A stretch of 64,000 nucleotides of DNA from Anaerosporobacter mobilis DSM 15930 (GCF_900142955.1 NZ_FRCP01000022.1:53874-117873); one strand, 5' to 3'; shown: positions 8,597 to 17,242, counted from the first letter of the stretch. Notes: generated by a model not told the origin, from the sequence alone. Translations and numbers: made by a program.

Positions 8597-9592
8597 TTAT
8601 CGCTCAATTGCTTTGTTAGAATAATCAGTAGTTACTAGGTCTGCATATGGAACTTTACCATCAATTACGCCAGCTTCAAGAAGAATGTCTTGTAATAAAT
8701 CAAAACTTGCTTCCTCAAACACGGTATTGTCTTTCCAAGTTCCTTGATCATAATATCTCTTAATAATTGATACTATTTTTTCATCTTCTGTCTCTTTAAA
8801 TTGAGGTTTTATAACTTTTGCAATTTCTTTTGGTGTGTGTGTGTTAACATAATCAAGACCTTTTTGAATAGCATTTGTGAATTTTTGAATGATTTCAGGA
8901 TTCTTCTCGATATAGCTCTTCTTAGCTGAATAAGCGGTATAAGGTACTTTACCACTCTCTACACCAAGGGAATCCACTACATGGCCTTTTCCTTCCATCT
9001 CAAGTGCAGTTGCAGCTGGTTCGAATTCTACGGTATAATCACCCGTTCCAGTTGAGAATGCTTCTGCTGTTAATCCAAAGTCAATATTCTGAATAATTGT
9101 TAAATCCTTCGTAGGATCAAGACCATTTTTCTTCAGAATATACTCAAGAACCATCTGAGGCATACCACCTGCACGTCCTCCGATAACTGTCTTACCAACT
9201 AAATCCGTCCATTTGAAGTTATCGTTTGCTTCTCTAGCAACTAAGAAATTACCTGCACGTTGTGTTAATTGAGCAAAATTAACAACATAATCATCTGCGC
9301 CCTCATTATACACGTATATTGAAGATTCAGAACCCATGAAGCCTATTTCTGCTTCCCCAGATAATACTGCTGTCATAGTTTTATCAGCACCAAATCCTGT
9401 TACTAATTCTACATCTAATCCCTCGTCTTTGAAGTATCCAAGTTCAAGAGCTACATACTGAGGCGCATAGAAGATAGAATGTGCAACTTCGTTTAATGTT
9501 ATCTTTGTAAGTTTACTGTCTTTCTTACAGCCAACCAATGAGGTCATTACCATAAGGAGTACCAGTACAATTGCTGTTAGTCTCCTTTTCAT
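8597..9592 (-). CDS. NMT1/ThiY-type ABC substrate-binding lipoprotein, without its own permease
   Basis: A 331-residue secreted lipoprotein with signal peptide and lipobox MTSLVGC (Cys22). The body is a NMT1/THI5-like periplasmic-binding fold: ITLNEVAHSIFYAPQYVA at the start of the mature part, then GYFKDEGLDVELVTG and GEAEIGFMGSE. Relatives bind pyrimidine or thiamine precursors, sulfonates, nitrate or riboflavin; the ligand here is not predictable. No permease or ATPase gene adjoins it: upstream is the kinase/ECF operon 91 bases away and downstream is an opposite-strand gene. It is therefore either an orphan receptor for a transporter elsewhere or functionally linked to the ECF genes. Confidence 0.88.
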   Translation of the reverse strand: MKRRLTAIVLVLLMVMTSLVGCKKDSKLTKITLNEVAHSIFYAPQYVALELGYFKDEGLDVELVTGFGADKTMTAVLSGEAEIGFMGSESSIYVYNEGADDYVVNFAQLTQRAGNFLVAREANDNFKWTDLVGKTVIGGRAGGMPQMVLEYILKKNGLDPTKDLTIIQNIDFGLTAEAFSTGTGDYTVEFEPAATALEMEGKGHVVDSLGVESGKVPYTAYSAKKSYIEKNPEIIQKFTNAIQKGLDYVNTHTPKEIAKVIKPQFKETEDEKIVSIIKRYYDQGTWKDNTVFEEASFDLLQDILLEAGVIDGKVPYADLVTTDYSNKAIER

Positions 9593-9683
9593 AAGAATCT
9601 CCTTGCATATTTTACATGTAATACTATATTCTTTATATATAACCTCTGTGCATGGCCGACTCCTTAATTCCTTTTTAATTGTT

Positions 9684-10289
9684 TTACCATTCTATGCAAA
9701 TACAACCATCTGCTATATGAAATATTTCAAAATATCTATTTTCTTTCGGAATCCATTCAGTAATAAATCGTTGCAATTTCTCTTCACCGTTTCTCTTTCT
9801 TATGTTATCAACCTGATCTTTCTCGCTGATATTCATAAAAATCTTCACATCATATGGGTCATTAAAATATGGATGCAGGCTATATGATCCTTCCATTATA
9901 TTTAACCGATGTTTCTTAATAAGAATTTCCTCTTTGATTTTACCTTCCATACAACTATAAGGTCGATAGATTACATCCGTTCCACTAAGTACGGGTCCCA
10001 TAACCTCTGTTTGGAATCTTTCATAATCTACATTTCCTCCAATTTGTGCAAGTCTTTCTTCTGTCCTTTGATATCCTTGTAAAAAGAAGTCATCTAGATG
10101 GAAGAGATTGCAATCATAGATATCTTTTAGATAATATCCTAATGTTGTCTTACCGCTCGCACATTTTCCATCAATAGCTATGAGTATTGTTTCTCTATCC
10201 GAAGCTTCTAAGACCCTATTAATTGCTTCCCTTGCCGCAGCAAATCTCTTGACGCAAGCCTCTTTCATCATTAGTCTATGCTCTTCCAT
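9684..10289 (-). CDS. Uridine-kinase-like P-loop kinase
   Basis: A 201-residue cytoplasmic protein. Walker A is AIDGKCASGKTTLGYYL (near residue 40), followed by NLFHLDDFFLQGYQRTEERL, a typical uridine/pantothenate-kinase-like substrate segment, and RNGEEKLQRFITEWIPKEN near the end, resembling the lid region. It should phosphorylate a small hydroxyl-bearing metabolite, but true uridine kinases differ enough that I do not assign uridine. The start overlaps the end of the ECF gene by 14 bases, so the two are translationally coupled. The pairing suggests the kinase traps the compound taken up by the ECF transporter. Confidence 0.8.
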   Translation of the reverse strand: MEEHRLMMKEACVKRFAAAREAINRVLEASDRETILIAIDGKCASGKTTLGYYLKDIYDCNLFHLDDFFLQGYQRTEERLAQIGGNVDYERFQTEVMGPVLSGTDVIYRPYSCMEGKIKEEILIKKHRLNIMEGSYSLHPYFNDPYDVKIFMNISEKDQVDNIRKRNGEEKLQRFITEWIPKENRYFEIFHIADGCICIEW

Positions 10290-10827
10290 TGCTCATTCCC
10301 TCCGACTGCTGCACTCTTCGTAGTTGATATACAATAAGTGGAATGAATATTAACTGGATTATAATCCCTGGAATTGCATTTACAAATGCTTGTACCAAGA
10401 AAATCTTCCATGTAAATGTGTTACCAAGTGCACGGAATAATCCAAAGGATGTAATTCCCCATACAACTCTGCCGGCAAACATAGCAATGATTAAGGATAT
10501 ATAGATTCCCCATCTTTTATCACTTAATTTGTGGTATAACAATCCAATAACAAGGCCATATGTAGCTAACTCCATCGACATTGCAACCGCGATTGGCATC
10601 ATTGGTGGCGTTCCAAACAGCACACTTCTCAGTAGCGGAACGATGAACCCCGCAATCAAACCATAAGGCCCGCCACATAGGAAGCCACATAAGATAATAG
10701 GAATATGCATCGGTAAAAGCATATTACCTATGCTTGGAATCTGCATCGTCACAAAAGGTAAGACAAGACCTAATGCGATAAAGAATGCAGTTAAAACCAA
10801 TTTTATTGTTTTATTCTTCTGTATCAT
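10276..10827 (-). CDS. ECF transporter S component (substrate-specificity membrane subunit)
   Basis: A 183-residue, very hydrophobic protein with about six membrane segments. It matches the ECF-transporter S-component family PF12822: LTAFFIALGLVLPF near the start, the conserved LLPMHIPIILCGFLCG and PLLRSVLFGTPPMMP. S components bind a vitamin or similar micronutrient and use a shared EcfAA'T energising module, which is not in this window. It sits between a Cys-rich protein gene (21-base gap) and a coupled kinase gene. The substrate is unknown. PanT-like and other subgroups share these motifs, so a vitamin or nucleoside precursor is plausible, but no riboswitch supports a choice. Confidence 0.85.
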   Translation of the reverse strand: MIQKNKTIKLVLTAFFIALGLVLPFVTMQIPSIGNMLLPMHIPIILCGFLCGGPYGLIAGFIVPLLRSVLFGTPPMMPIAVAMSMELATYGLVIGLLYHKLSDKRWGIYISLIIAMFAGRVVWGITSFGLFRALGNTFTWKIFLVQAFVNAIPGIIIQLIFIPLIVYQLRRVQQSEGMSNGRA

Positions 10828-10848
10828 TTCAATCCTCCGTTATCTGTT

Positions 10849-11295
10849 TTAATCTTCTGTCTCATGGAAAAAGCTAATAATAGAATTTGCAATTTCAGGA
10901 TGCGAATTATGAATCTGATTTAAATAGCGGAATGCACTACCTTCATAATTCTGTATTTCTCCAAACAAGCCAATCTCATAACAATTTCTAATAATATTAA
11001 TGACACAATTATCAAAATGATTCTCTTTACACGATTTACATTGCTTTAAAATATGAGCAATTGCCTCTTCTAAATGTTCTGTATCGAAAACTTTAAAATC
11101 TGTAAGTGGAATTTGTTGTGCTCCATTTACCACATATGTATTCTCTTCCTTAAAACATTGTGTAATACATTTTTTGGCATATCCAATAATACAATCATTA
11201 TGACTACAAGTACCACAAACCTCTTCACTCATGCAACTTTTGCTCAAATCTGTTAAAACTAAATCATAATTAAGTTCTGAATTCAAAATTCCCAT
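10849..11295 (-). CDS. Cysteine-rich protein of unknown function
   Basis: The ATG at 11295 is chosen because GGAGG sits six bases upstream; a longer reading to 11358 has none and would overlap the promoter region. The 148-residue product has ten cysteines. Six fall in a cluster (CMSEEVCGTCSHNDC then KKCITQC) and the others in CKSCKENHFDNC and RNC. The spacing suggests a zinc or iron-sulfur site but matches no motif I can name. There is no signal peptide. It is the first gene of the operon with the ECF S component and the kinase. I do not recognise the family. Confidence 0.75.
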   Translation of the reverse strand: MGILNSELNYDLVLTDLSKSCMSEEVCGTCSHNDCIIGYAKKCITQCFKEENTYVVNGAQQIPLTDFKVFDTEHLEEAIAHILKQCKSCKENHFDNCVINIIRNCYEIGLFGEIQNYEGSAFRYLNQIHNSHPEIANSIISFFHETED

Positions 11296-11371
11296 TACAA
11301 ACCTCCATTTTTCTTTTGTTTTCTTAATTTTATATATAACCGTCAAAAATAATATCATTCCACGATTTCTT

Positions 11372-11400
11372 ATTATACTATACTAACTGGTGTTTGGCAA
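11372..11400 (-). promoter_or_regulatory. Sigma-A promoter of the Cys-rich/ECF/kinase operon
   Basis: On the minus strand, TTGCCA (11395-11400), a 17-base spacer and a perfect TATAAT (11372-11377). The start codon at 11295 is about 77 bases downstream of the -10. Confidence 0.8.
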
Positions 11401-11475
11401 TTTTAAGCCTAGTTAGTTGGGAATTATTGTTAGCTTTCCCTTTATTCTATACCTTTTTACTAGTCTTGTATTCAT

Positions 11476-11520
11476 AAAAAGCACCTCTGGGTTAATTACT
11501 TTTAACTCACTCAGAGATGC
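11476..11520 (-). terminator. Rho-independent terminator of htrA
   Basis: A stem of GCATCTCTG with CAGAGGTGC (one wobble), extended by GAGTTAA/TTAACCC pairing, is followed on the minus strand by TTTTT. It lies about 30 bases after the htrA stop. Confidence 0.88.
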
Positions 11521-11550
11521 TTCCATATACATTATTTAATTTTCCTATAT

Positions 11551-12942
11551 TTATCTACCATTACCTGGTTGTACTTGACTATCCTGTACTTGACTTTCAT
11601 CTGAGCTACTTTGGTTTGAGGATTGGCTACTTGATGCTTCACTCTTACTACCTAATTTAACGCTAAGTGTCTTCTCTTGATAGCTTCCATCGATTAATCT
11701 ATTAACTACAATTTCTACTTTTTCTCCAGCTTTTCTATTACTTAGTAGTTCTGATAATTGTGACATTGATTTAACTTCTCTTTTATTGAATGATGTAATG
11801 ACATCACCACTGTGAAGACCAGCTTCACTCGCAGGAGATTTCTCACTTACTTGACCAACATAAACACCAATTGGCATTCCGTATCTTTCAGAGATTGTAC
11901 TTGTTACATCTTGACCAGTAATACCCAAGTATGCCTGTTCTTCTTCGGATATATCTACTTTACTCATTAAGTCATTAATAATTGGAACTGCATAAGTTAT
12001 AGGAATTGCATATCCCATGCTTTCTACTTTTTCTGAAGCGTATTTTACGGAGTTAATACCAATTACACGTCCTTGTGAATCAAGTAAAGCGCCACCACTG
12101 TTACCAGGATTGATTGCAGCATCTGTTTGTAACAATTTCATTGTATAATCTTCAGTTGCAACTTCACGATCTTTCGCGCTGATATAACCTACAGTTACAG
12201 ATTGTCCGTAACCAAGTGCATTACCAATAGCGATAGCCATCTCACCAACTTTAACGTTATCAGAATCACCTAATGTTGCAACACGAATTGTATTCTTTGT
12301 ATCCTCAGTTAAACTAGATAACGGTATTGAAATTACGGCAAGGTCTGCGCCTGAATCAGTACCTTTTACTTCCGCATTGGCTTTCGATTCATCGCTGAAT
12401 GTAACTTCTACCGTTTTAGCCCCTGATACCACGTGATTATTTGTAACGACTAAAACTTCTTTATCATTCTGTCCAATGATAATTCCTGAACCACTACCTG
12501 TGGCTTCTTGGTTATAAACTCTACCGAACATATCTTGTTGTTGTATGACTGAAGTACTATCAATAGATACGATTGAAGGCATTACATTCTCTACTACTTG
12601 AGATACATCGGTTGCACCGTTTGATGTAGAAGAATCTGTTGTAACTTTCTGTACTCCTGCATCTGATGCTGTACCTGAGTCAATATTTAGGTTTGTCTCA
12701 AATTTTTGACCAGACCCATTTGTAGAAGAAAATCCTCCTTGTACTGCCTGAAAACTTAGAGATGCAATAACACCGAAGGCTATTGCTGCAACTGGAACTT
12801 TTACAAAACCTGGTATTTTTCTTTTTCTCTTTGTATCTTGTATTGTTTCTTCCACTATAGTTGTATCGATAGTTGGTTGATAACTGTATAAGTTTTCGTA
12901 ATTCTCCATATTTTCTTGATTATTATTCATTCCATTATTCAT
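11551..12942 (-). CDS. htrA: HtrA/DegP-family membrane-anchored serine protease
   Basis: A 463-residue surface protease that degrades misfolded exported proteins. A short cytoplasmic N-terminus is followed by one membrane anchor (about 47-66). The trypsin-like domain shows the catalytic triad His170 (VVTNNHVVSGA), Asp200 (SGADLAVIS) and Ser282 (NPGNSGGALLD). A single PDZ domain follows (about 340-425, GVYVGQVSEKSPASEAGLHSGDVI). The tail is Ser/Gln-rich and probably disordered. It starts at an ATG with AAAGGAG. A good promoter and a set of 11-bp-phased repeats lie upstream, suggesting activation by an OmpR-type response regulator under envelope stress. No css/cia-like two-component genes are adjacent. 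Confidence 0.95.
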   Translation of the reverse strand: MNNGMNNNQENMENYENLYSYQPTIDTTIVEETIQDTKRKRKIPGFVKVPVAAIAFGVIASLSFQAVQGGFSSTNGSGQKFETNLNIDSGTASDAGVQKVTTDSSTSNGATDVSQVVENVMPSIVSIDSTSVIQQQDMFGRVYNQEATGSGSGIIIGQNDKEVLVVTNNHVVSGAKTVEVTFSDESKANAEVKGTDSGADLAVISIPLSSLTEDTKNTIRVATLGDSDNVKVGEMAIAIGNALGYGQSVTVGYISAKDREVATEDYTMKLLQTDAAINPGNSGGALLDSQGRVIGINSVKYASEKVESMGYAIPITYAVPIINDLMSKVDISEEEQAYLGITGQDVTSTISERYGMPIGVYVGQVSEKSPASEAGLHSGDVITSFNKREVKSMSQLSELLSNRKAGEKVEIVVNRLIDGSYQEKTLSVKLGSKSEASSSQSSNQSSSDESQVQDSQVQPGNGR

Positions 12943-13026
12943 AATAATTTTCTCCTTTCACTATACCTGTTCTATTTGACTATTCGTTGTTTTTCAACTA
13001 ATAGTTATAATTGATTTCCTTTGATG

Positions 13027-13055
13027 AATATAGTTTAGCAAGAAATTATGTTCAA
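13027..13055 (-). promoter_or_regulatory. Sigma-A promoter of htrA
   Basis: On the minus strand, TTGAAC (13050-13055), a 17-base spacer and TATATT (13027-13032). The predicted leader to the start at 12942 is about 78 bases. Confidence 0.7.
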
Positions 13056-13110
13056 TTTGTGATTGCCTTTTGAAGAAATTGTGAACACATTGTGATAACA
13101 TTGTGTTCAC
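13056..13110 (-). promoter_or_regulatory. 11-bp-phased direct repeats upstream of the htrA promoter (candidate operator)
   Basis: On the plus strand the hexamer ATTGTG occurs at 13078, 13089 and 13100, exactly 11 bases apart. A related TTTGTG at 13056 is in register two turns away and touches the -35 element. The outer copies also form a GTGAACACA/TGTGTTCAC palindrome (13081-13089 with 13102-13110). Tandem repeats at one helical turn are typical of OmpR/PhoB-family regulator sites. The regulator itself is not identified. Confidence 0.55.
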
Positions 13111-13127
13111 ACACAAAATTTTACAAT

Positions 13128-13172
13128 AAAAGGGTTTTGTAAAATCCATATTAGATTTCACAAAACCCTTTT
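13128..13172 (-). terminator. Terminator downstream of mgsA
   Basis: AAAAGGGTTTTGT pairs with ACAAAACCCTTTT, with a partly paired interior; the minus-strand 3' side is moderately T-rich. It lies 28 bases after the mgsA stop. Confidence 0.75.
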
Positions 13173-13199
13173 ATATATGACACTAGAATATTATCTTAT

Positions 13200-13679
13200 T
13201 TATTTTTTAAAACTTTCTAATCTTGCTTCCATTGTCTTGTTGAAGTTTTCAACTTTTCTTTCATATTCTGTATTCATGAATGTCGAAGTAAGCATGAAAT
13301 CTGCAGTTGCACGGTTGTTTGCAATTGGGATATCATATACAACTGCTATACGTAGAAGCGCTTTCACGTCTGGATCATGTGGTTGAGCAGCTAATGGATC
13401 CCAGAAGAATACGACAAAATCAATGTTTCCTTCTACAATTCTTGAACCAATCTGTTGGTCACCTCCAAGTGGTCCACTGTTGTATCCTTTAACAGGTAGA
13501 TTAACTTTGTCAGCGATTAAACGTGCCGTTGTACCCGTACCACATAAGATGTGATTCTCTAAAACCTCTCTATGTTGCATAACCCAATCTACTAGTTCTG
13601 CTTTCTTACTATCATGTGCAATTAATGCAATGTGTTTTTGTTTTCCAATTGTGAAATTAATAAAATCGTCTTTAATCAT
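13200..13679 (-). CDS. mgsA: Methylglyoxal synthase
   Basis: A 159-residue cytoplasmic enzyme converting dihydroxyacetone phosphate to methylglyoxal and phosphate, a bypass of lower glycolysis. The sequence matches the family over its length: KHIALIAHDSKKAELVDWV at the start, GTGTTARLI (phosphate-binding), the SGPLGGDQQIGSRI block with catalytic Asp, FFWDPLAAQPHDPDV with conserved His and Asp, and NNRATADFML. The gene follows pheA with a 47-base gap, probably in one transcript, although the pathways are unrelated. A terminator follows. Confidence 0.96.
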   Translation of the reverse strand: MIKDDFINFTIGKQKHIALIAHDSKKAELVDWVMQHREVLENHILCGTGTTARLIADKVNLPVKGYNSGPLGGDQQIGSRIVEGNIDFVVFFWDPLAAQPHDPDVKALLRIAVVYDIPIANNRATADFMLTSTFMNTEYERKVENFNKTMEARLESFKK

Positions 13680-13726
13680 ATATTTTCTCCTATCTGTACT
13701 ATTATTGTTACTATTTTATCTACAGT

Positions 13727-14863
13727 CTATTCTTTTTTTATGTTACCCAACACCCGAACAGATGATGCCTCTTCTTTAATACCTCGAAGCGCATTAATAA
13801 CCCCTGCATCGCAAAGATTTCCTTCAACATCCACAAAGAATCGGTACTCAAAATTCTTTCCGTTAATTGGTCTTGATTCAATCTTTACCATATTTAAATT
13901 ATTATATATAAAATGAGATAACATATTATATAAGGTACCACTCTTATGTGGTAATTCAAAACAGATGCTAACTTTGTTCGCATCCTTAAGAAAAATCTTC
14001 TGGTTTGCTATTATAATAAATCTTGTACAATTGGTATTATCAAAATTAATGGAATCTTTTAGAATCTTCAATCCATAACACCCCGCTGCCTTCTTACTAC
14101 CAATAGCTGCTTGTGTAATGTCCCCATCTTCCATAACTTTCTTAGCACTAGCCGCGGTACTTAGATATTCTTTCTTCTCAATATAATCATGTTCTTCTAA
14201 GAACTTCGCACACTGCATTAATGGCTGTGGGTGGGAATAAACGGTTTTCAGATTCTCTATTGTTGCACCTTCTAAACCAAGTAGTGCATTCTGAATCTGA
14301 ACAACATGTTCTCCTACTATATAATTATCATATTCTAGTAATAAGTCATAGATGTCCGAAATTCCACCTGTTGACGAATTCTCAATTGGAAGAACTCCAT
14401 AATCTGCTCTACCTTCTTTAACGGCTTCCATTACCTTACGGAATGTTAATTCGTTAAAGCTGTCAATATCGGTTCCAAAATAATCCTCCATACATTGTTG
14501 TGTATATGTGCCTTCTTGACCAAAGAATACGACCTTGGTGTCTGCCGTAATTGGTAGTTTATCTATCGCCTCAAAAGATTTTGAAACACTCTCTGTTTTT
14601 ACTAATGTGTATTGTAATTTACGACTGATGGACATAATCTGTGTGAATAGCTCCTGAGCAGCATGCTTATTAAATTCATTGCTGGCTAAAGAACCTAACG
14701 TTTCTAATTTCTCATCTTCCCGTTGTTTGTCATACACTTTCTTACCTACACTAATCTTATACTCCGCAACATTCTTTGCTATGTCCATACGTTCTTCTAG
14801 CAAGGAAATAATTTGCCTATCTATGCGGTCTATATCTTCTCTACTCTTCAGTAAATCTACCAT
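13727..14863 (-). CDS. pheA: Bifunctional chorismate mutase / prephenate dehydratase
   Basis: It starts at the ATG at 14863, since GGAGG lies five bases upstream and overlaps the other possible ATG at 14875. The 378-residue P-protein converts chorismate to prephenate and then to phenylpyruvate for phenylalanine synthesis. An AroQ-type mutase helix domain comes first (about 5-85, DRIDRQIISLLEERMDIA). The prephenate dehydratase domain follows (about 105-285, with FFGQEGTYTQQ, LPIENSSTGGISDIYD, NCTRFIII). A C-terminal ACT regulatory domain (about 295-375) contains the ESRP motif (KIESRPINGKNFEYRFFVD) that binds phenylalanine for feedback control. Confidence 0.96.
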   Translation of the reverse strand: MVDLLKSREDIDRIDRQIISLLEERMDIAKNVAEYKISVGKKVYDKQREDEKLETLGSLASNEFNKHAAQELFTQIMSISRKLQYTLVKTESVSKSFEAIDKLPITADTKVVFFGQEGTYTQQCMEDYFGTDIDSFNELTFRKVMEAVKEGRADYGVLPIENSSTGGISDIYDLLLEYDNYIVGEHVVQIQNALLGLEGATIENLKTVYSHPQPLMQCAKFLEEHDYIEKKEYLSTAASAKKVMEDGDITQAAIGSKKAAGCYGLKILKDSINFDNTNCTRFIIIANQKIFLKDANKVSICFELPHKSGTLYNMLSHFIYNNLNMVKIESRPINGKNFEYRFFVDVEGNLCDAGVINALRGIKEEASSVRVLGNIKKE

Positions 14864-14977
14864 TGGGACCTCCATGTTATGCCTTATACTCTGATCTATT
14901 CCTAAATCTTATAGAATTGATAACTATTCATTCATGATTATTATATACCAGTCAATCCACTATTTGCAAGTAACGTA

Positions 14978-15535
14978 TTAAATTTTGCAAGTAAATCTGT
15001 CTCCATGGTTTTGTTCAACCTGGTGTTTCTTCTTCTTCGTATAAGTAGAACTATGTTTTTCCTCTTCTTCCTCTTTACGCTTCTCCTTAGCTGTAGGTAA
15101 TTCAATGTATCGCTTGCTTTTCATAGCCTTGGCAGATTCATCAGCAATCGCAGCTTGTTCCATCTGAGAATCTTCATTCGTACCTCGTACTCCTGACATA
15201 TGACTCGATACTACACGTTGTACCTCATCTTTCGTTTTACTGTTTTTTATCTGTTCTCTCATCATCTTACGGCTCATCTCAATCTTGATTGCCTTCATAT
15301 ATAACACCGGATCATGTTGACGTAGATATTCTAATTCTGCTGCTGTAAGTTTCTTCCCTAATGATAATTTGGCACGGATACTCTTCAGCCTTGCTTGTAC
15401 TCTCTCTGGATCTTCCTCTTTATTAAGAATGGAATCCAATTGAAAAGAACTTTTCTTACTTTCGTTCTGCTTATCTAACTTCATTTGCTGCTCTTTAAAC
15501 ATATTCAATGCATTCATTGTGTTACTGATAAACAT
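14978..15535 (-). CDS. Conserved-looking protein of unknown function, charged and helical
   Basis: A 185-residue protein starting after AGGGTGAGAG. It is hydrophilic and mostly predicted helix. Residues about 45-100 (ERVQARLKSIRAKLSLGKKL, then AAELEYLRQHDPVLYMKAI) look like a structured core. The C-terminal 60 residues are Lys/Glu-rich and likely disordered (KEKRKEEEEEKHSSTYTKKK). It has no signal peptide, membrane segment or recognisable catalytic motif. It lies between folC and pheA on the same strand with gaps of 246 and 114 bases, so an operon is not certain. I do not recognise it. Confidence 0.7.
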   Translation of the reverse strand: MFISNTMNALNMFKEQQMKLDKQNESKKSSFQLDSILNKEEDPERVQARLKSIRAKLSLGKKLTAAELEYLRQHDPVLYMKAIKIEMSRKMMREQIKNSKTKDEVQRVVSSHMSGVRGTNEDSQMEQAAIADESAKAMKSKRYIELPTAKEKRKEEEEEKHSSTYTKKKKHQVEQNHGDRFTCKI

Positions 15536-15735
15536 ACTCTCACCCTATCCTTTATACAAACCCTATTATTAAGTTTAGCTGAAAGATTAACGTATATAGC
15601 TTATATTCTTTCACCCTTTGTTCTAGATATCGGCCATAATAAGGAAAAAAATAACGTAGAAATCGGTTCTTCTGAATTAGTTCGTGATCTTTTACAACTA
15701 TCAACTGTTTTTATAGTTATAATATGAAACAAATT

Positions 15736-15771
15736 GCAGTTAGCTACTCTAGGGAAACTTCAAGTGCGAAG
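15736..15771. repeat. 36-bp dispersed repeat, copy 1
   Basis: This stretch matches 37864-37899 at 32 of 36 positions, same orientation. It lies just past the folC stop codon. The right part (CTTCAAGTGCGAAG) can fold on itself as CTTC/GAAG in either strand. Confidence 0.7.
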
Positions 15772-15781
15772 TTTGAGTTCC

Positions 15782-17125
15782 TTACTTTAACACTGAATAC
15801 ACCTCTTCATGAAAAGATAGGGAACCAAATACGATTATTGGTGTCTTTTCTTTATTACCTTTGTCTGATTCTTCTATAGCTAACTGTAATGCTTCTTTCA
15901 CTGAACTAGTAACCTTCACATTAGCACAATAATGCGTTGCACACCTTGCAAGAGATTCTGCATCTAACCCCCTTGCATTCTTAGGCGTTATGGTATAGAT
16001 TGACTTTGCTTTCTCTGCAGTTATCGCTAATACCTTTTCATACTCTTTGTCTGCCAGTACCCCCATTACATAGATACATTCTTGTCTAGGGAAATATAGT
16101 TCAAGTGCTTCTAGCAAAGCATACGCGGCATCTTCATTGTGCGCCCCATCAAGAATTATTGTAGGATTATCATGAATCTTTTCAAAACGCCCATTCCAGC
16201 TTGTTACATCTAGTCCATCATATATGCTTTCAACTGTTACTTCATAACCAATATTCTTAAGCATTAATACAGTATTAATCGCTACCGCCGCATTCTTAAC
16301 TTGCATCTTGCCTAATAGGTGAATCTTAAGATTCTTTAGTGTATTACAATTTTGAAAATTATTCTTTTCTATTGCAAAATCAAACACAGTTTTATCAATA
16401 CCATAATTTATATTCTGTATTGCATCAAAATTCGTTATCAATAGCTCTGCTTCTTTTTCTATACATACCGATTCAATAACTTCCATAGCCTCTGGTTGTT
16501 GTTTATATGATACAACCTTACAATCTTCTTTCACAATTCCTGCTTTCTCATATGCAATTTGGGCTAAAGTATCTCCTAAGAACTGCATATGATCCATACT
16601 AATTGATGTAAGGGTGGCTACTCTTGTATTCTTAATTATATTCGTAGCATCTAATCGTCCTCCCATGCCAACTTCCAATACAACTAAATCGCAGTCTTGC
16701 TCTATGAATTCAAGAAAGCACATCGCTGTCTCGATCTCAAAAGGTGTAGGATGGGGAAAGCCATCTAACGCCATCTCATCACATACATCAGCTATACGTG
16801 TTATGTGCCTTGCAACAGCTTCTTCCGTTATATATATTGTTTCCACACTGGACGACTTAGCCTTACTAGTAATCTGTATCCGCTCACAATAACAACGAAT
16901 CGTTGGTGATATATATCTACCAATTCTGTACCCAGCCACAGCCATAATATTAGCTACATATGCAGCTGTAGACCCCTTTCCATTAGTACCTGCTATATGC
17001 ACAAATTGTAATCGATCTTGTGGATTACCAAGACGTTTTAGCAATTCTGTTATTGACTCTAAACCAAGTACGCTACCAAACTTAGCTACTTCATCCATGT
17101 ATCTCATAGAATCATAATAATTCAT
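15782..17125 (-). CDS. folC: Bifunctional folylpolyglutamate synthase / dihydrofolate synthase
   Basis: A 447-residue Mur-ligase-family enzyme that adds glutamate to dihydropteroate and folates. Visible motifs are HIAGTNGKGSTAAYVANI (P-loop, near residue 43), SPTIRCYCERIQ, the metal/ATP region LEVGMGGRLDATN, SISMDHMQFLGDT, and in the C-terminal domain ILDGAHNEDAA and MGVLADKEY. The N-terminal part has an inserted stretch around residues 88-105 relative to usual members, but the motifs are intact. The start has GAGGGG upstream. Other folate genes are not adjacent. Confidence 0.95.
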   Translation of the reverse strand: MNYYDSMRYMDEVAKFGSVLGLESITELLKRLGNPQDRLQFVHIAGTNGKGSTAAYVANIMAVAGYRIGRYISPTIRCYCERIQITSKAKSSSVETIYITEEAVARHITRIADVCDEMALDGFPHPTPFEIETAMCFLEFIEQDCDLVVLEVGMGGRLDATNIIKNTRVATLTSISMDHMQFLGDTLAQIAYEKAGIVKEDCKVVSYKQQPEAMEVIESVCIEKEAELLITNFDAIQNINYGIDKTVFDFAIEKNNFQNCNTLKNLKIHLLGKMQVKNAAVAINTVLMLKNIGYEVTVESIYDGLDVTSWNGRFEKIHDNPTIILDGAHNEDAAYALLEALELYFPRQECIYVMGVLADKEYEKVLAITAEKAKSIYTITPKNARGLDAESLARCATHYCANVKVTSSVKEALQLAIEESDKGNKEKTPIIVFGSLSFHEEVYSVLK

Positions 17126-17163
17126 TTGTACCCCTCTTTCCTTATAAACTGTTTATATAATTG

Positions 17164-17221
17164 AGAAACTCTCCTTCATACCTAAAGACAAACCATTTTG
17201 TTAGGTATGAAGAAGAGTTTC
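17164..17221 (-). terminator. Terminator between the RlmI-like gene and folC
   Basis: GAAACTCT(CC)TTCATACCTAA pairs with TTAGGTATGAAGAAGAGTTTC around a 15-base loop, 22 bases after the stop codon at 17243. The T-tract is modest. Confidence 0.75.
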
Positions 17222-17242
17222 GTATATGTCTAATAAGCTTTA

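Noticed and set aside
9603..9887. A 94-codon plus-strand frame opposite the kinase gene
   Set aside because: It overlaps the kinase on the other strand, is rich in Ile/Phe as expected for an A/T-rich shadow, and has no start signal.
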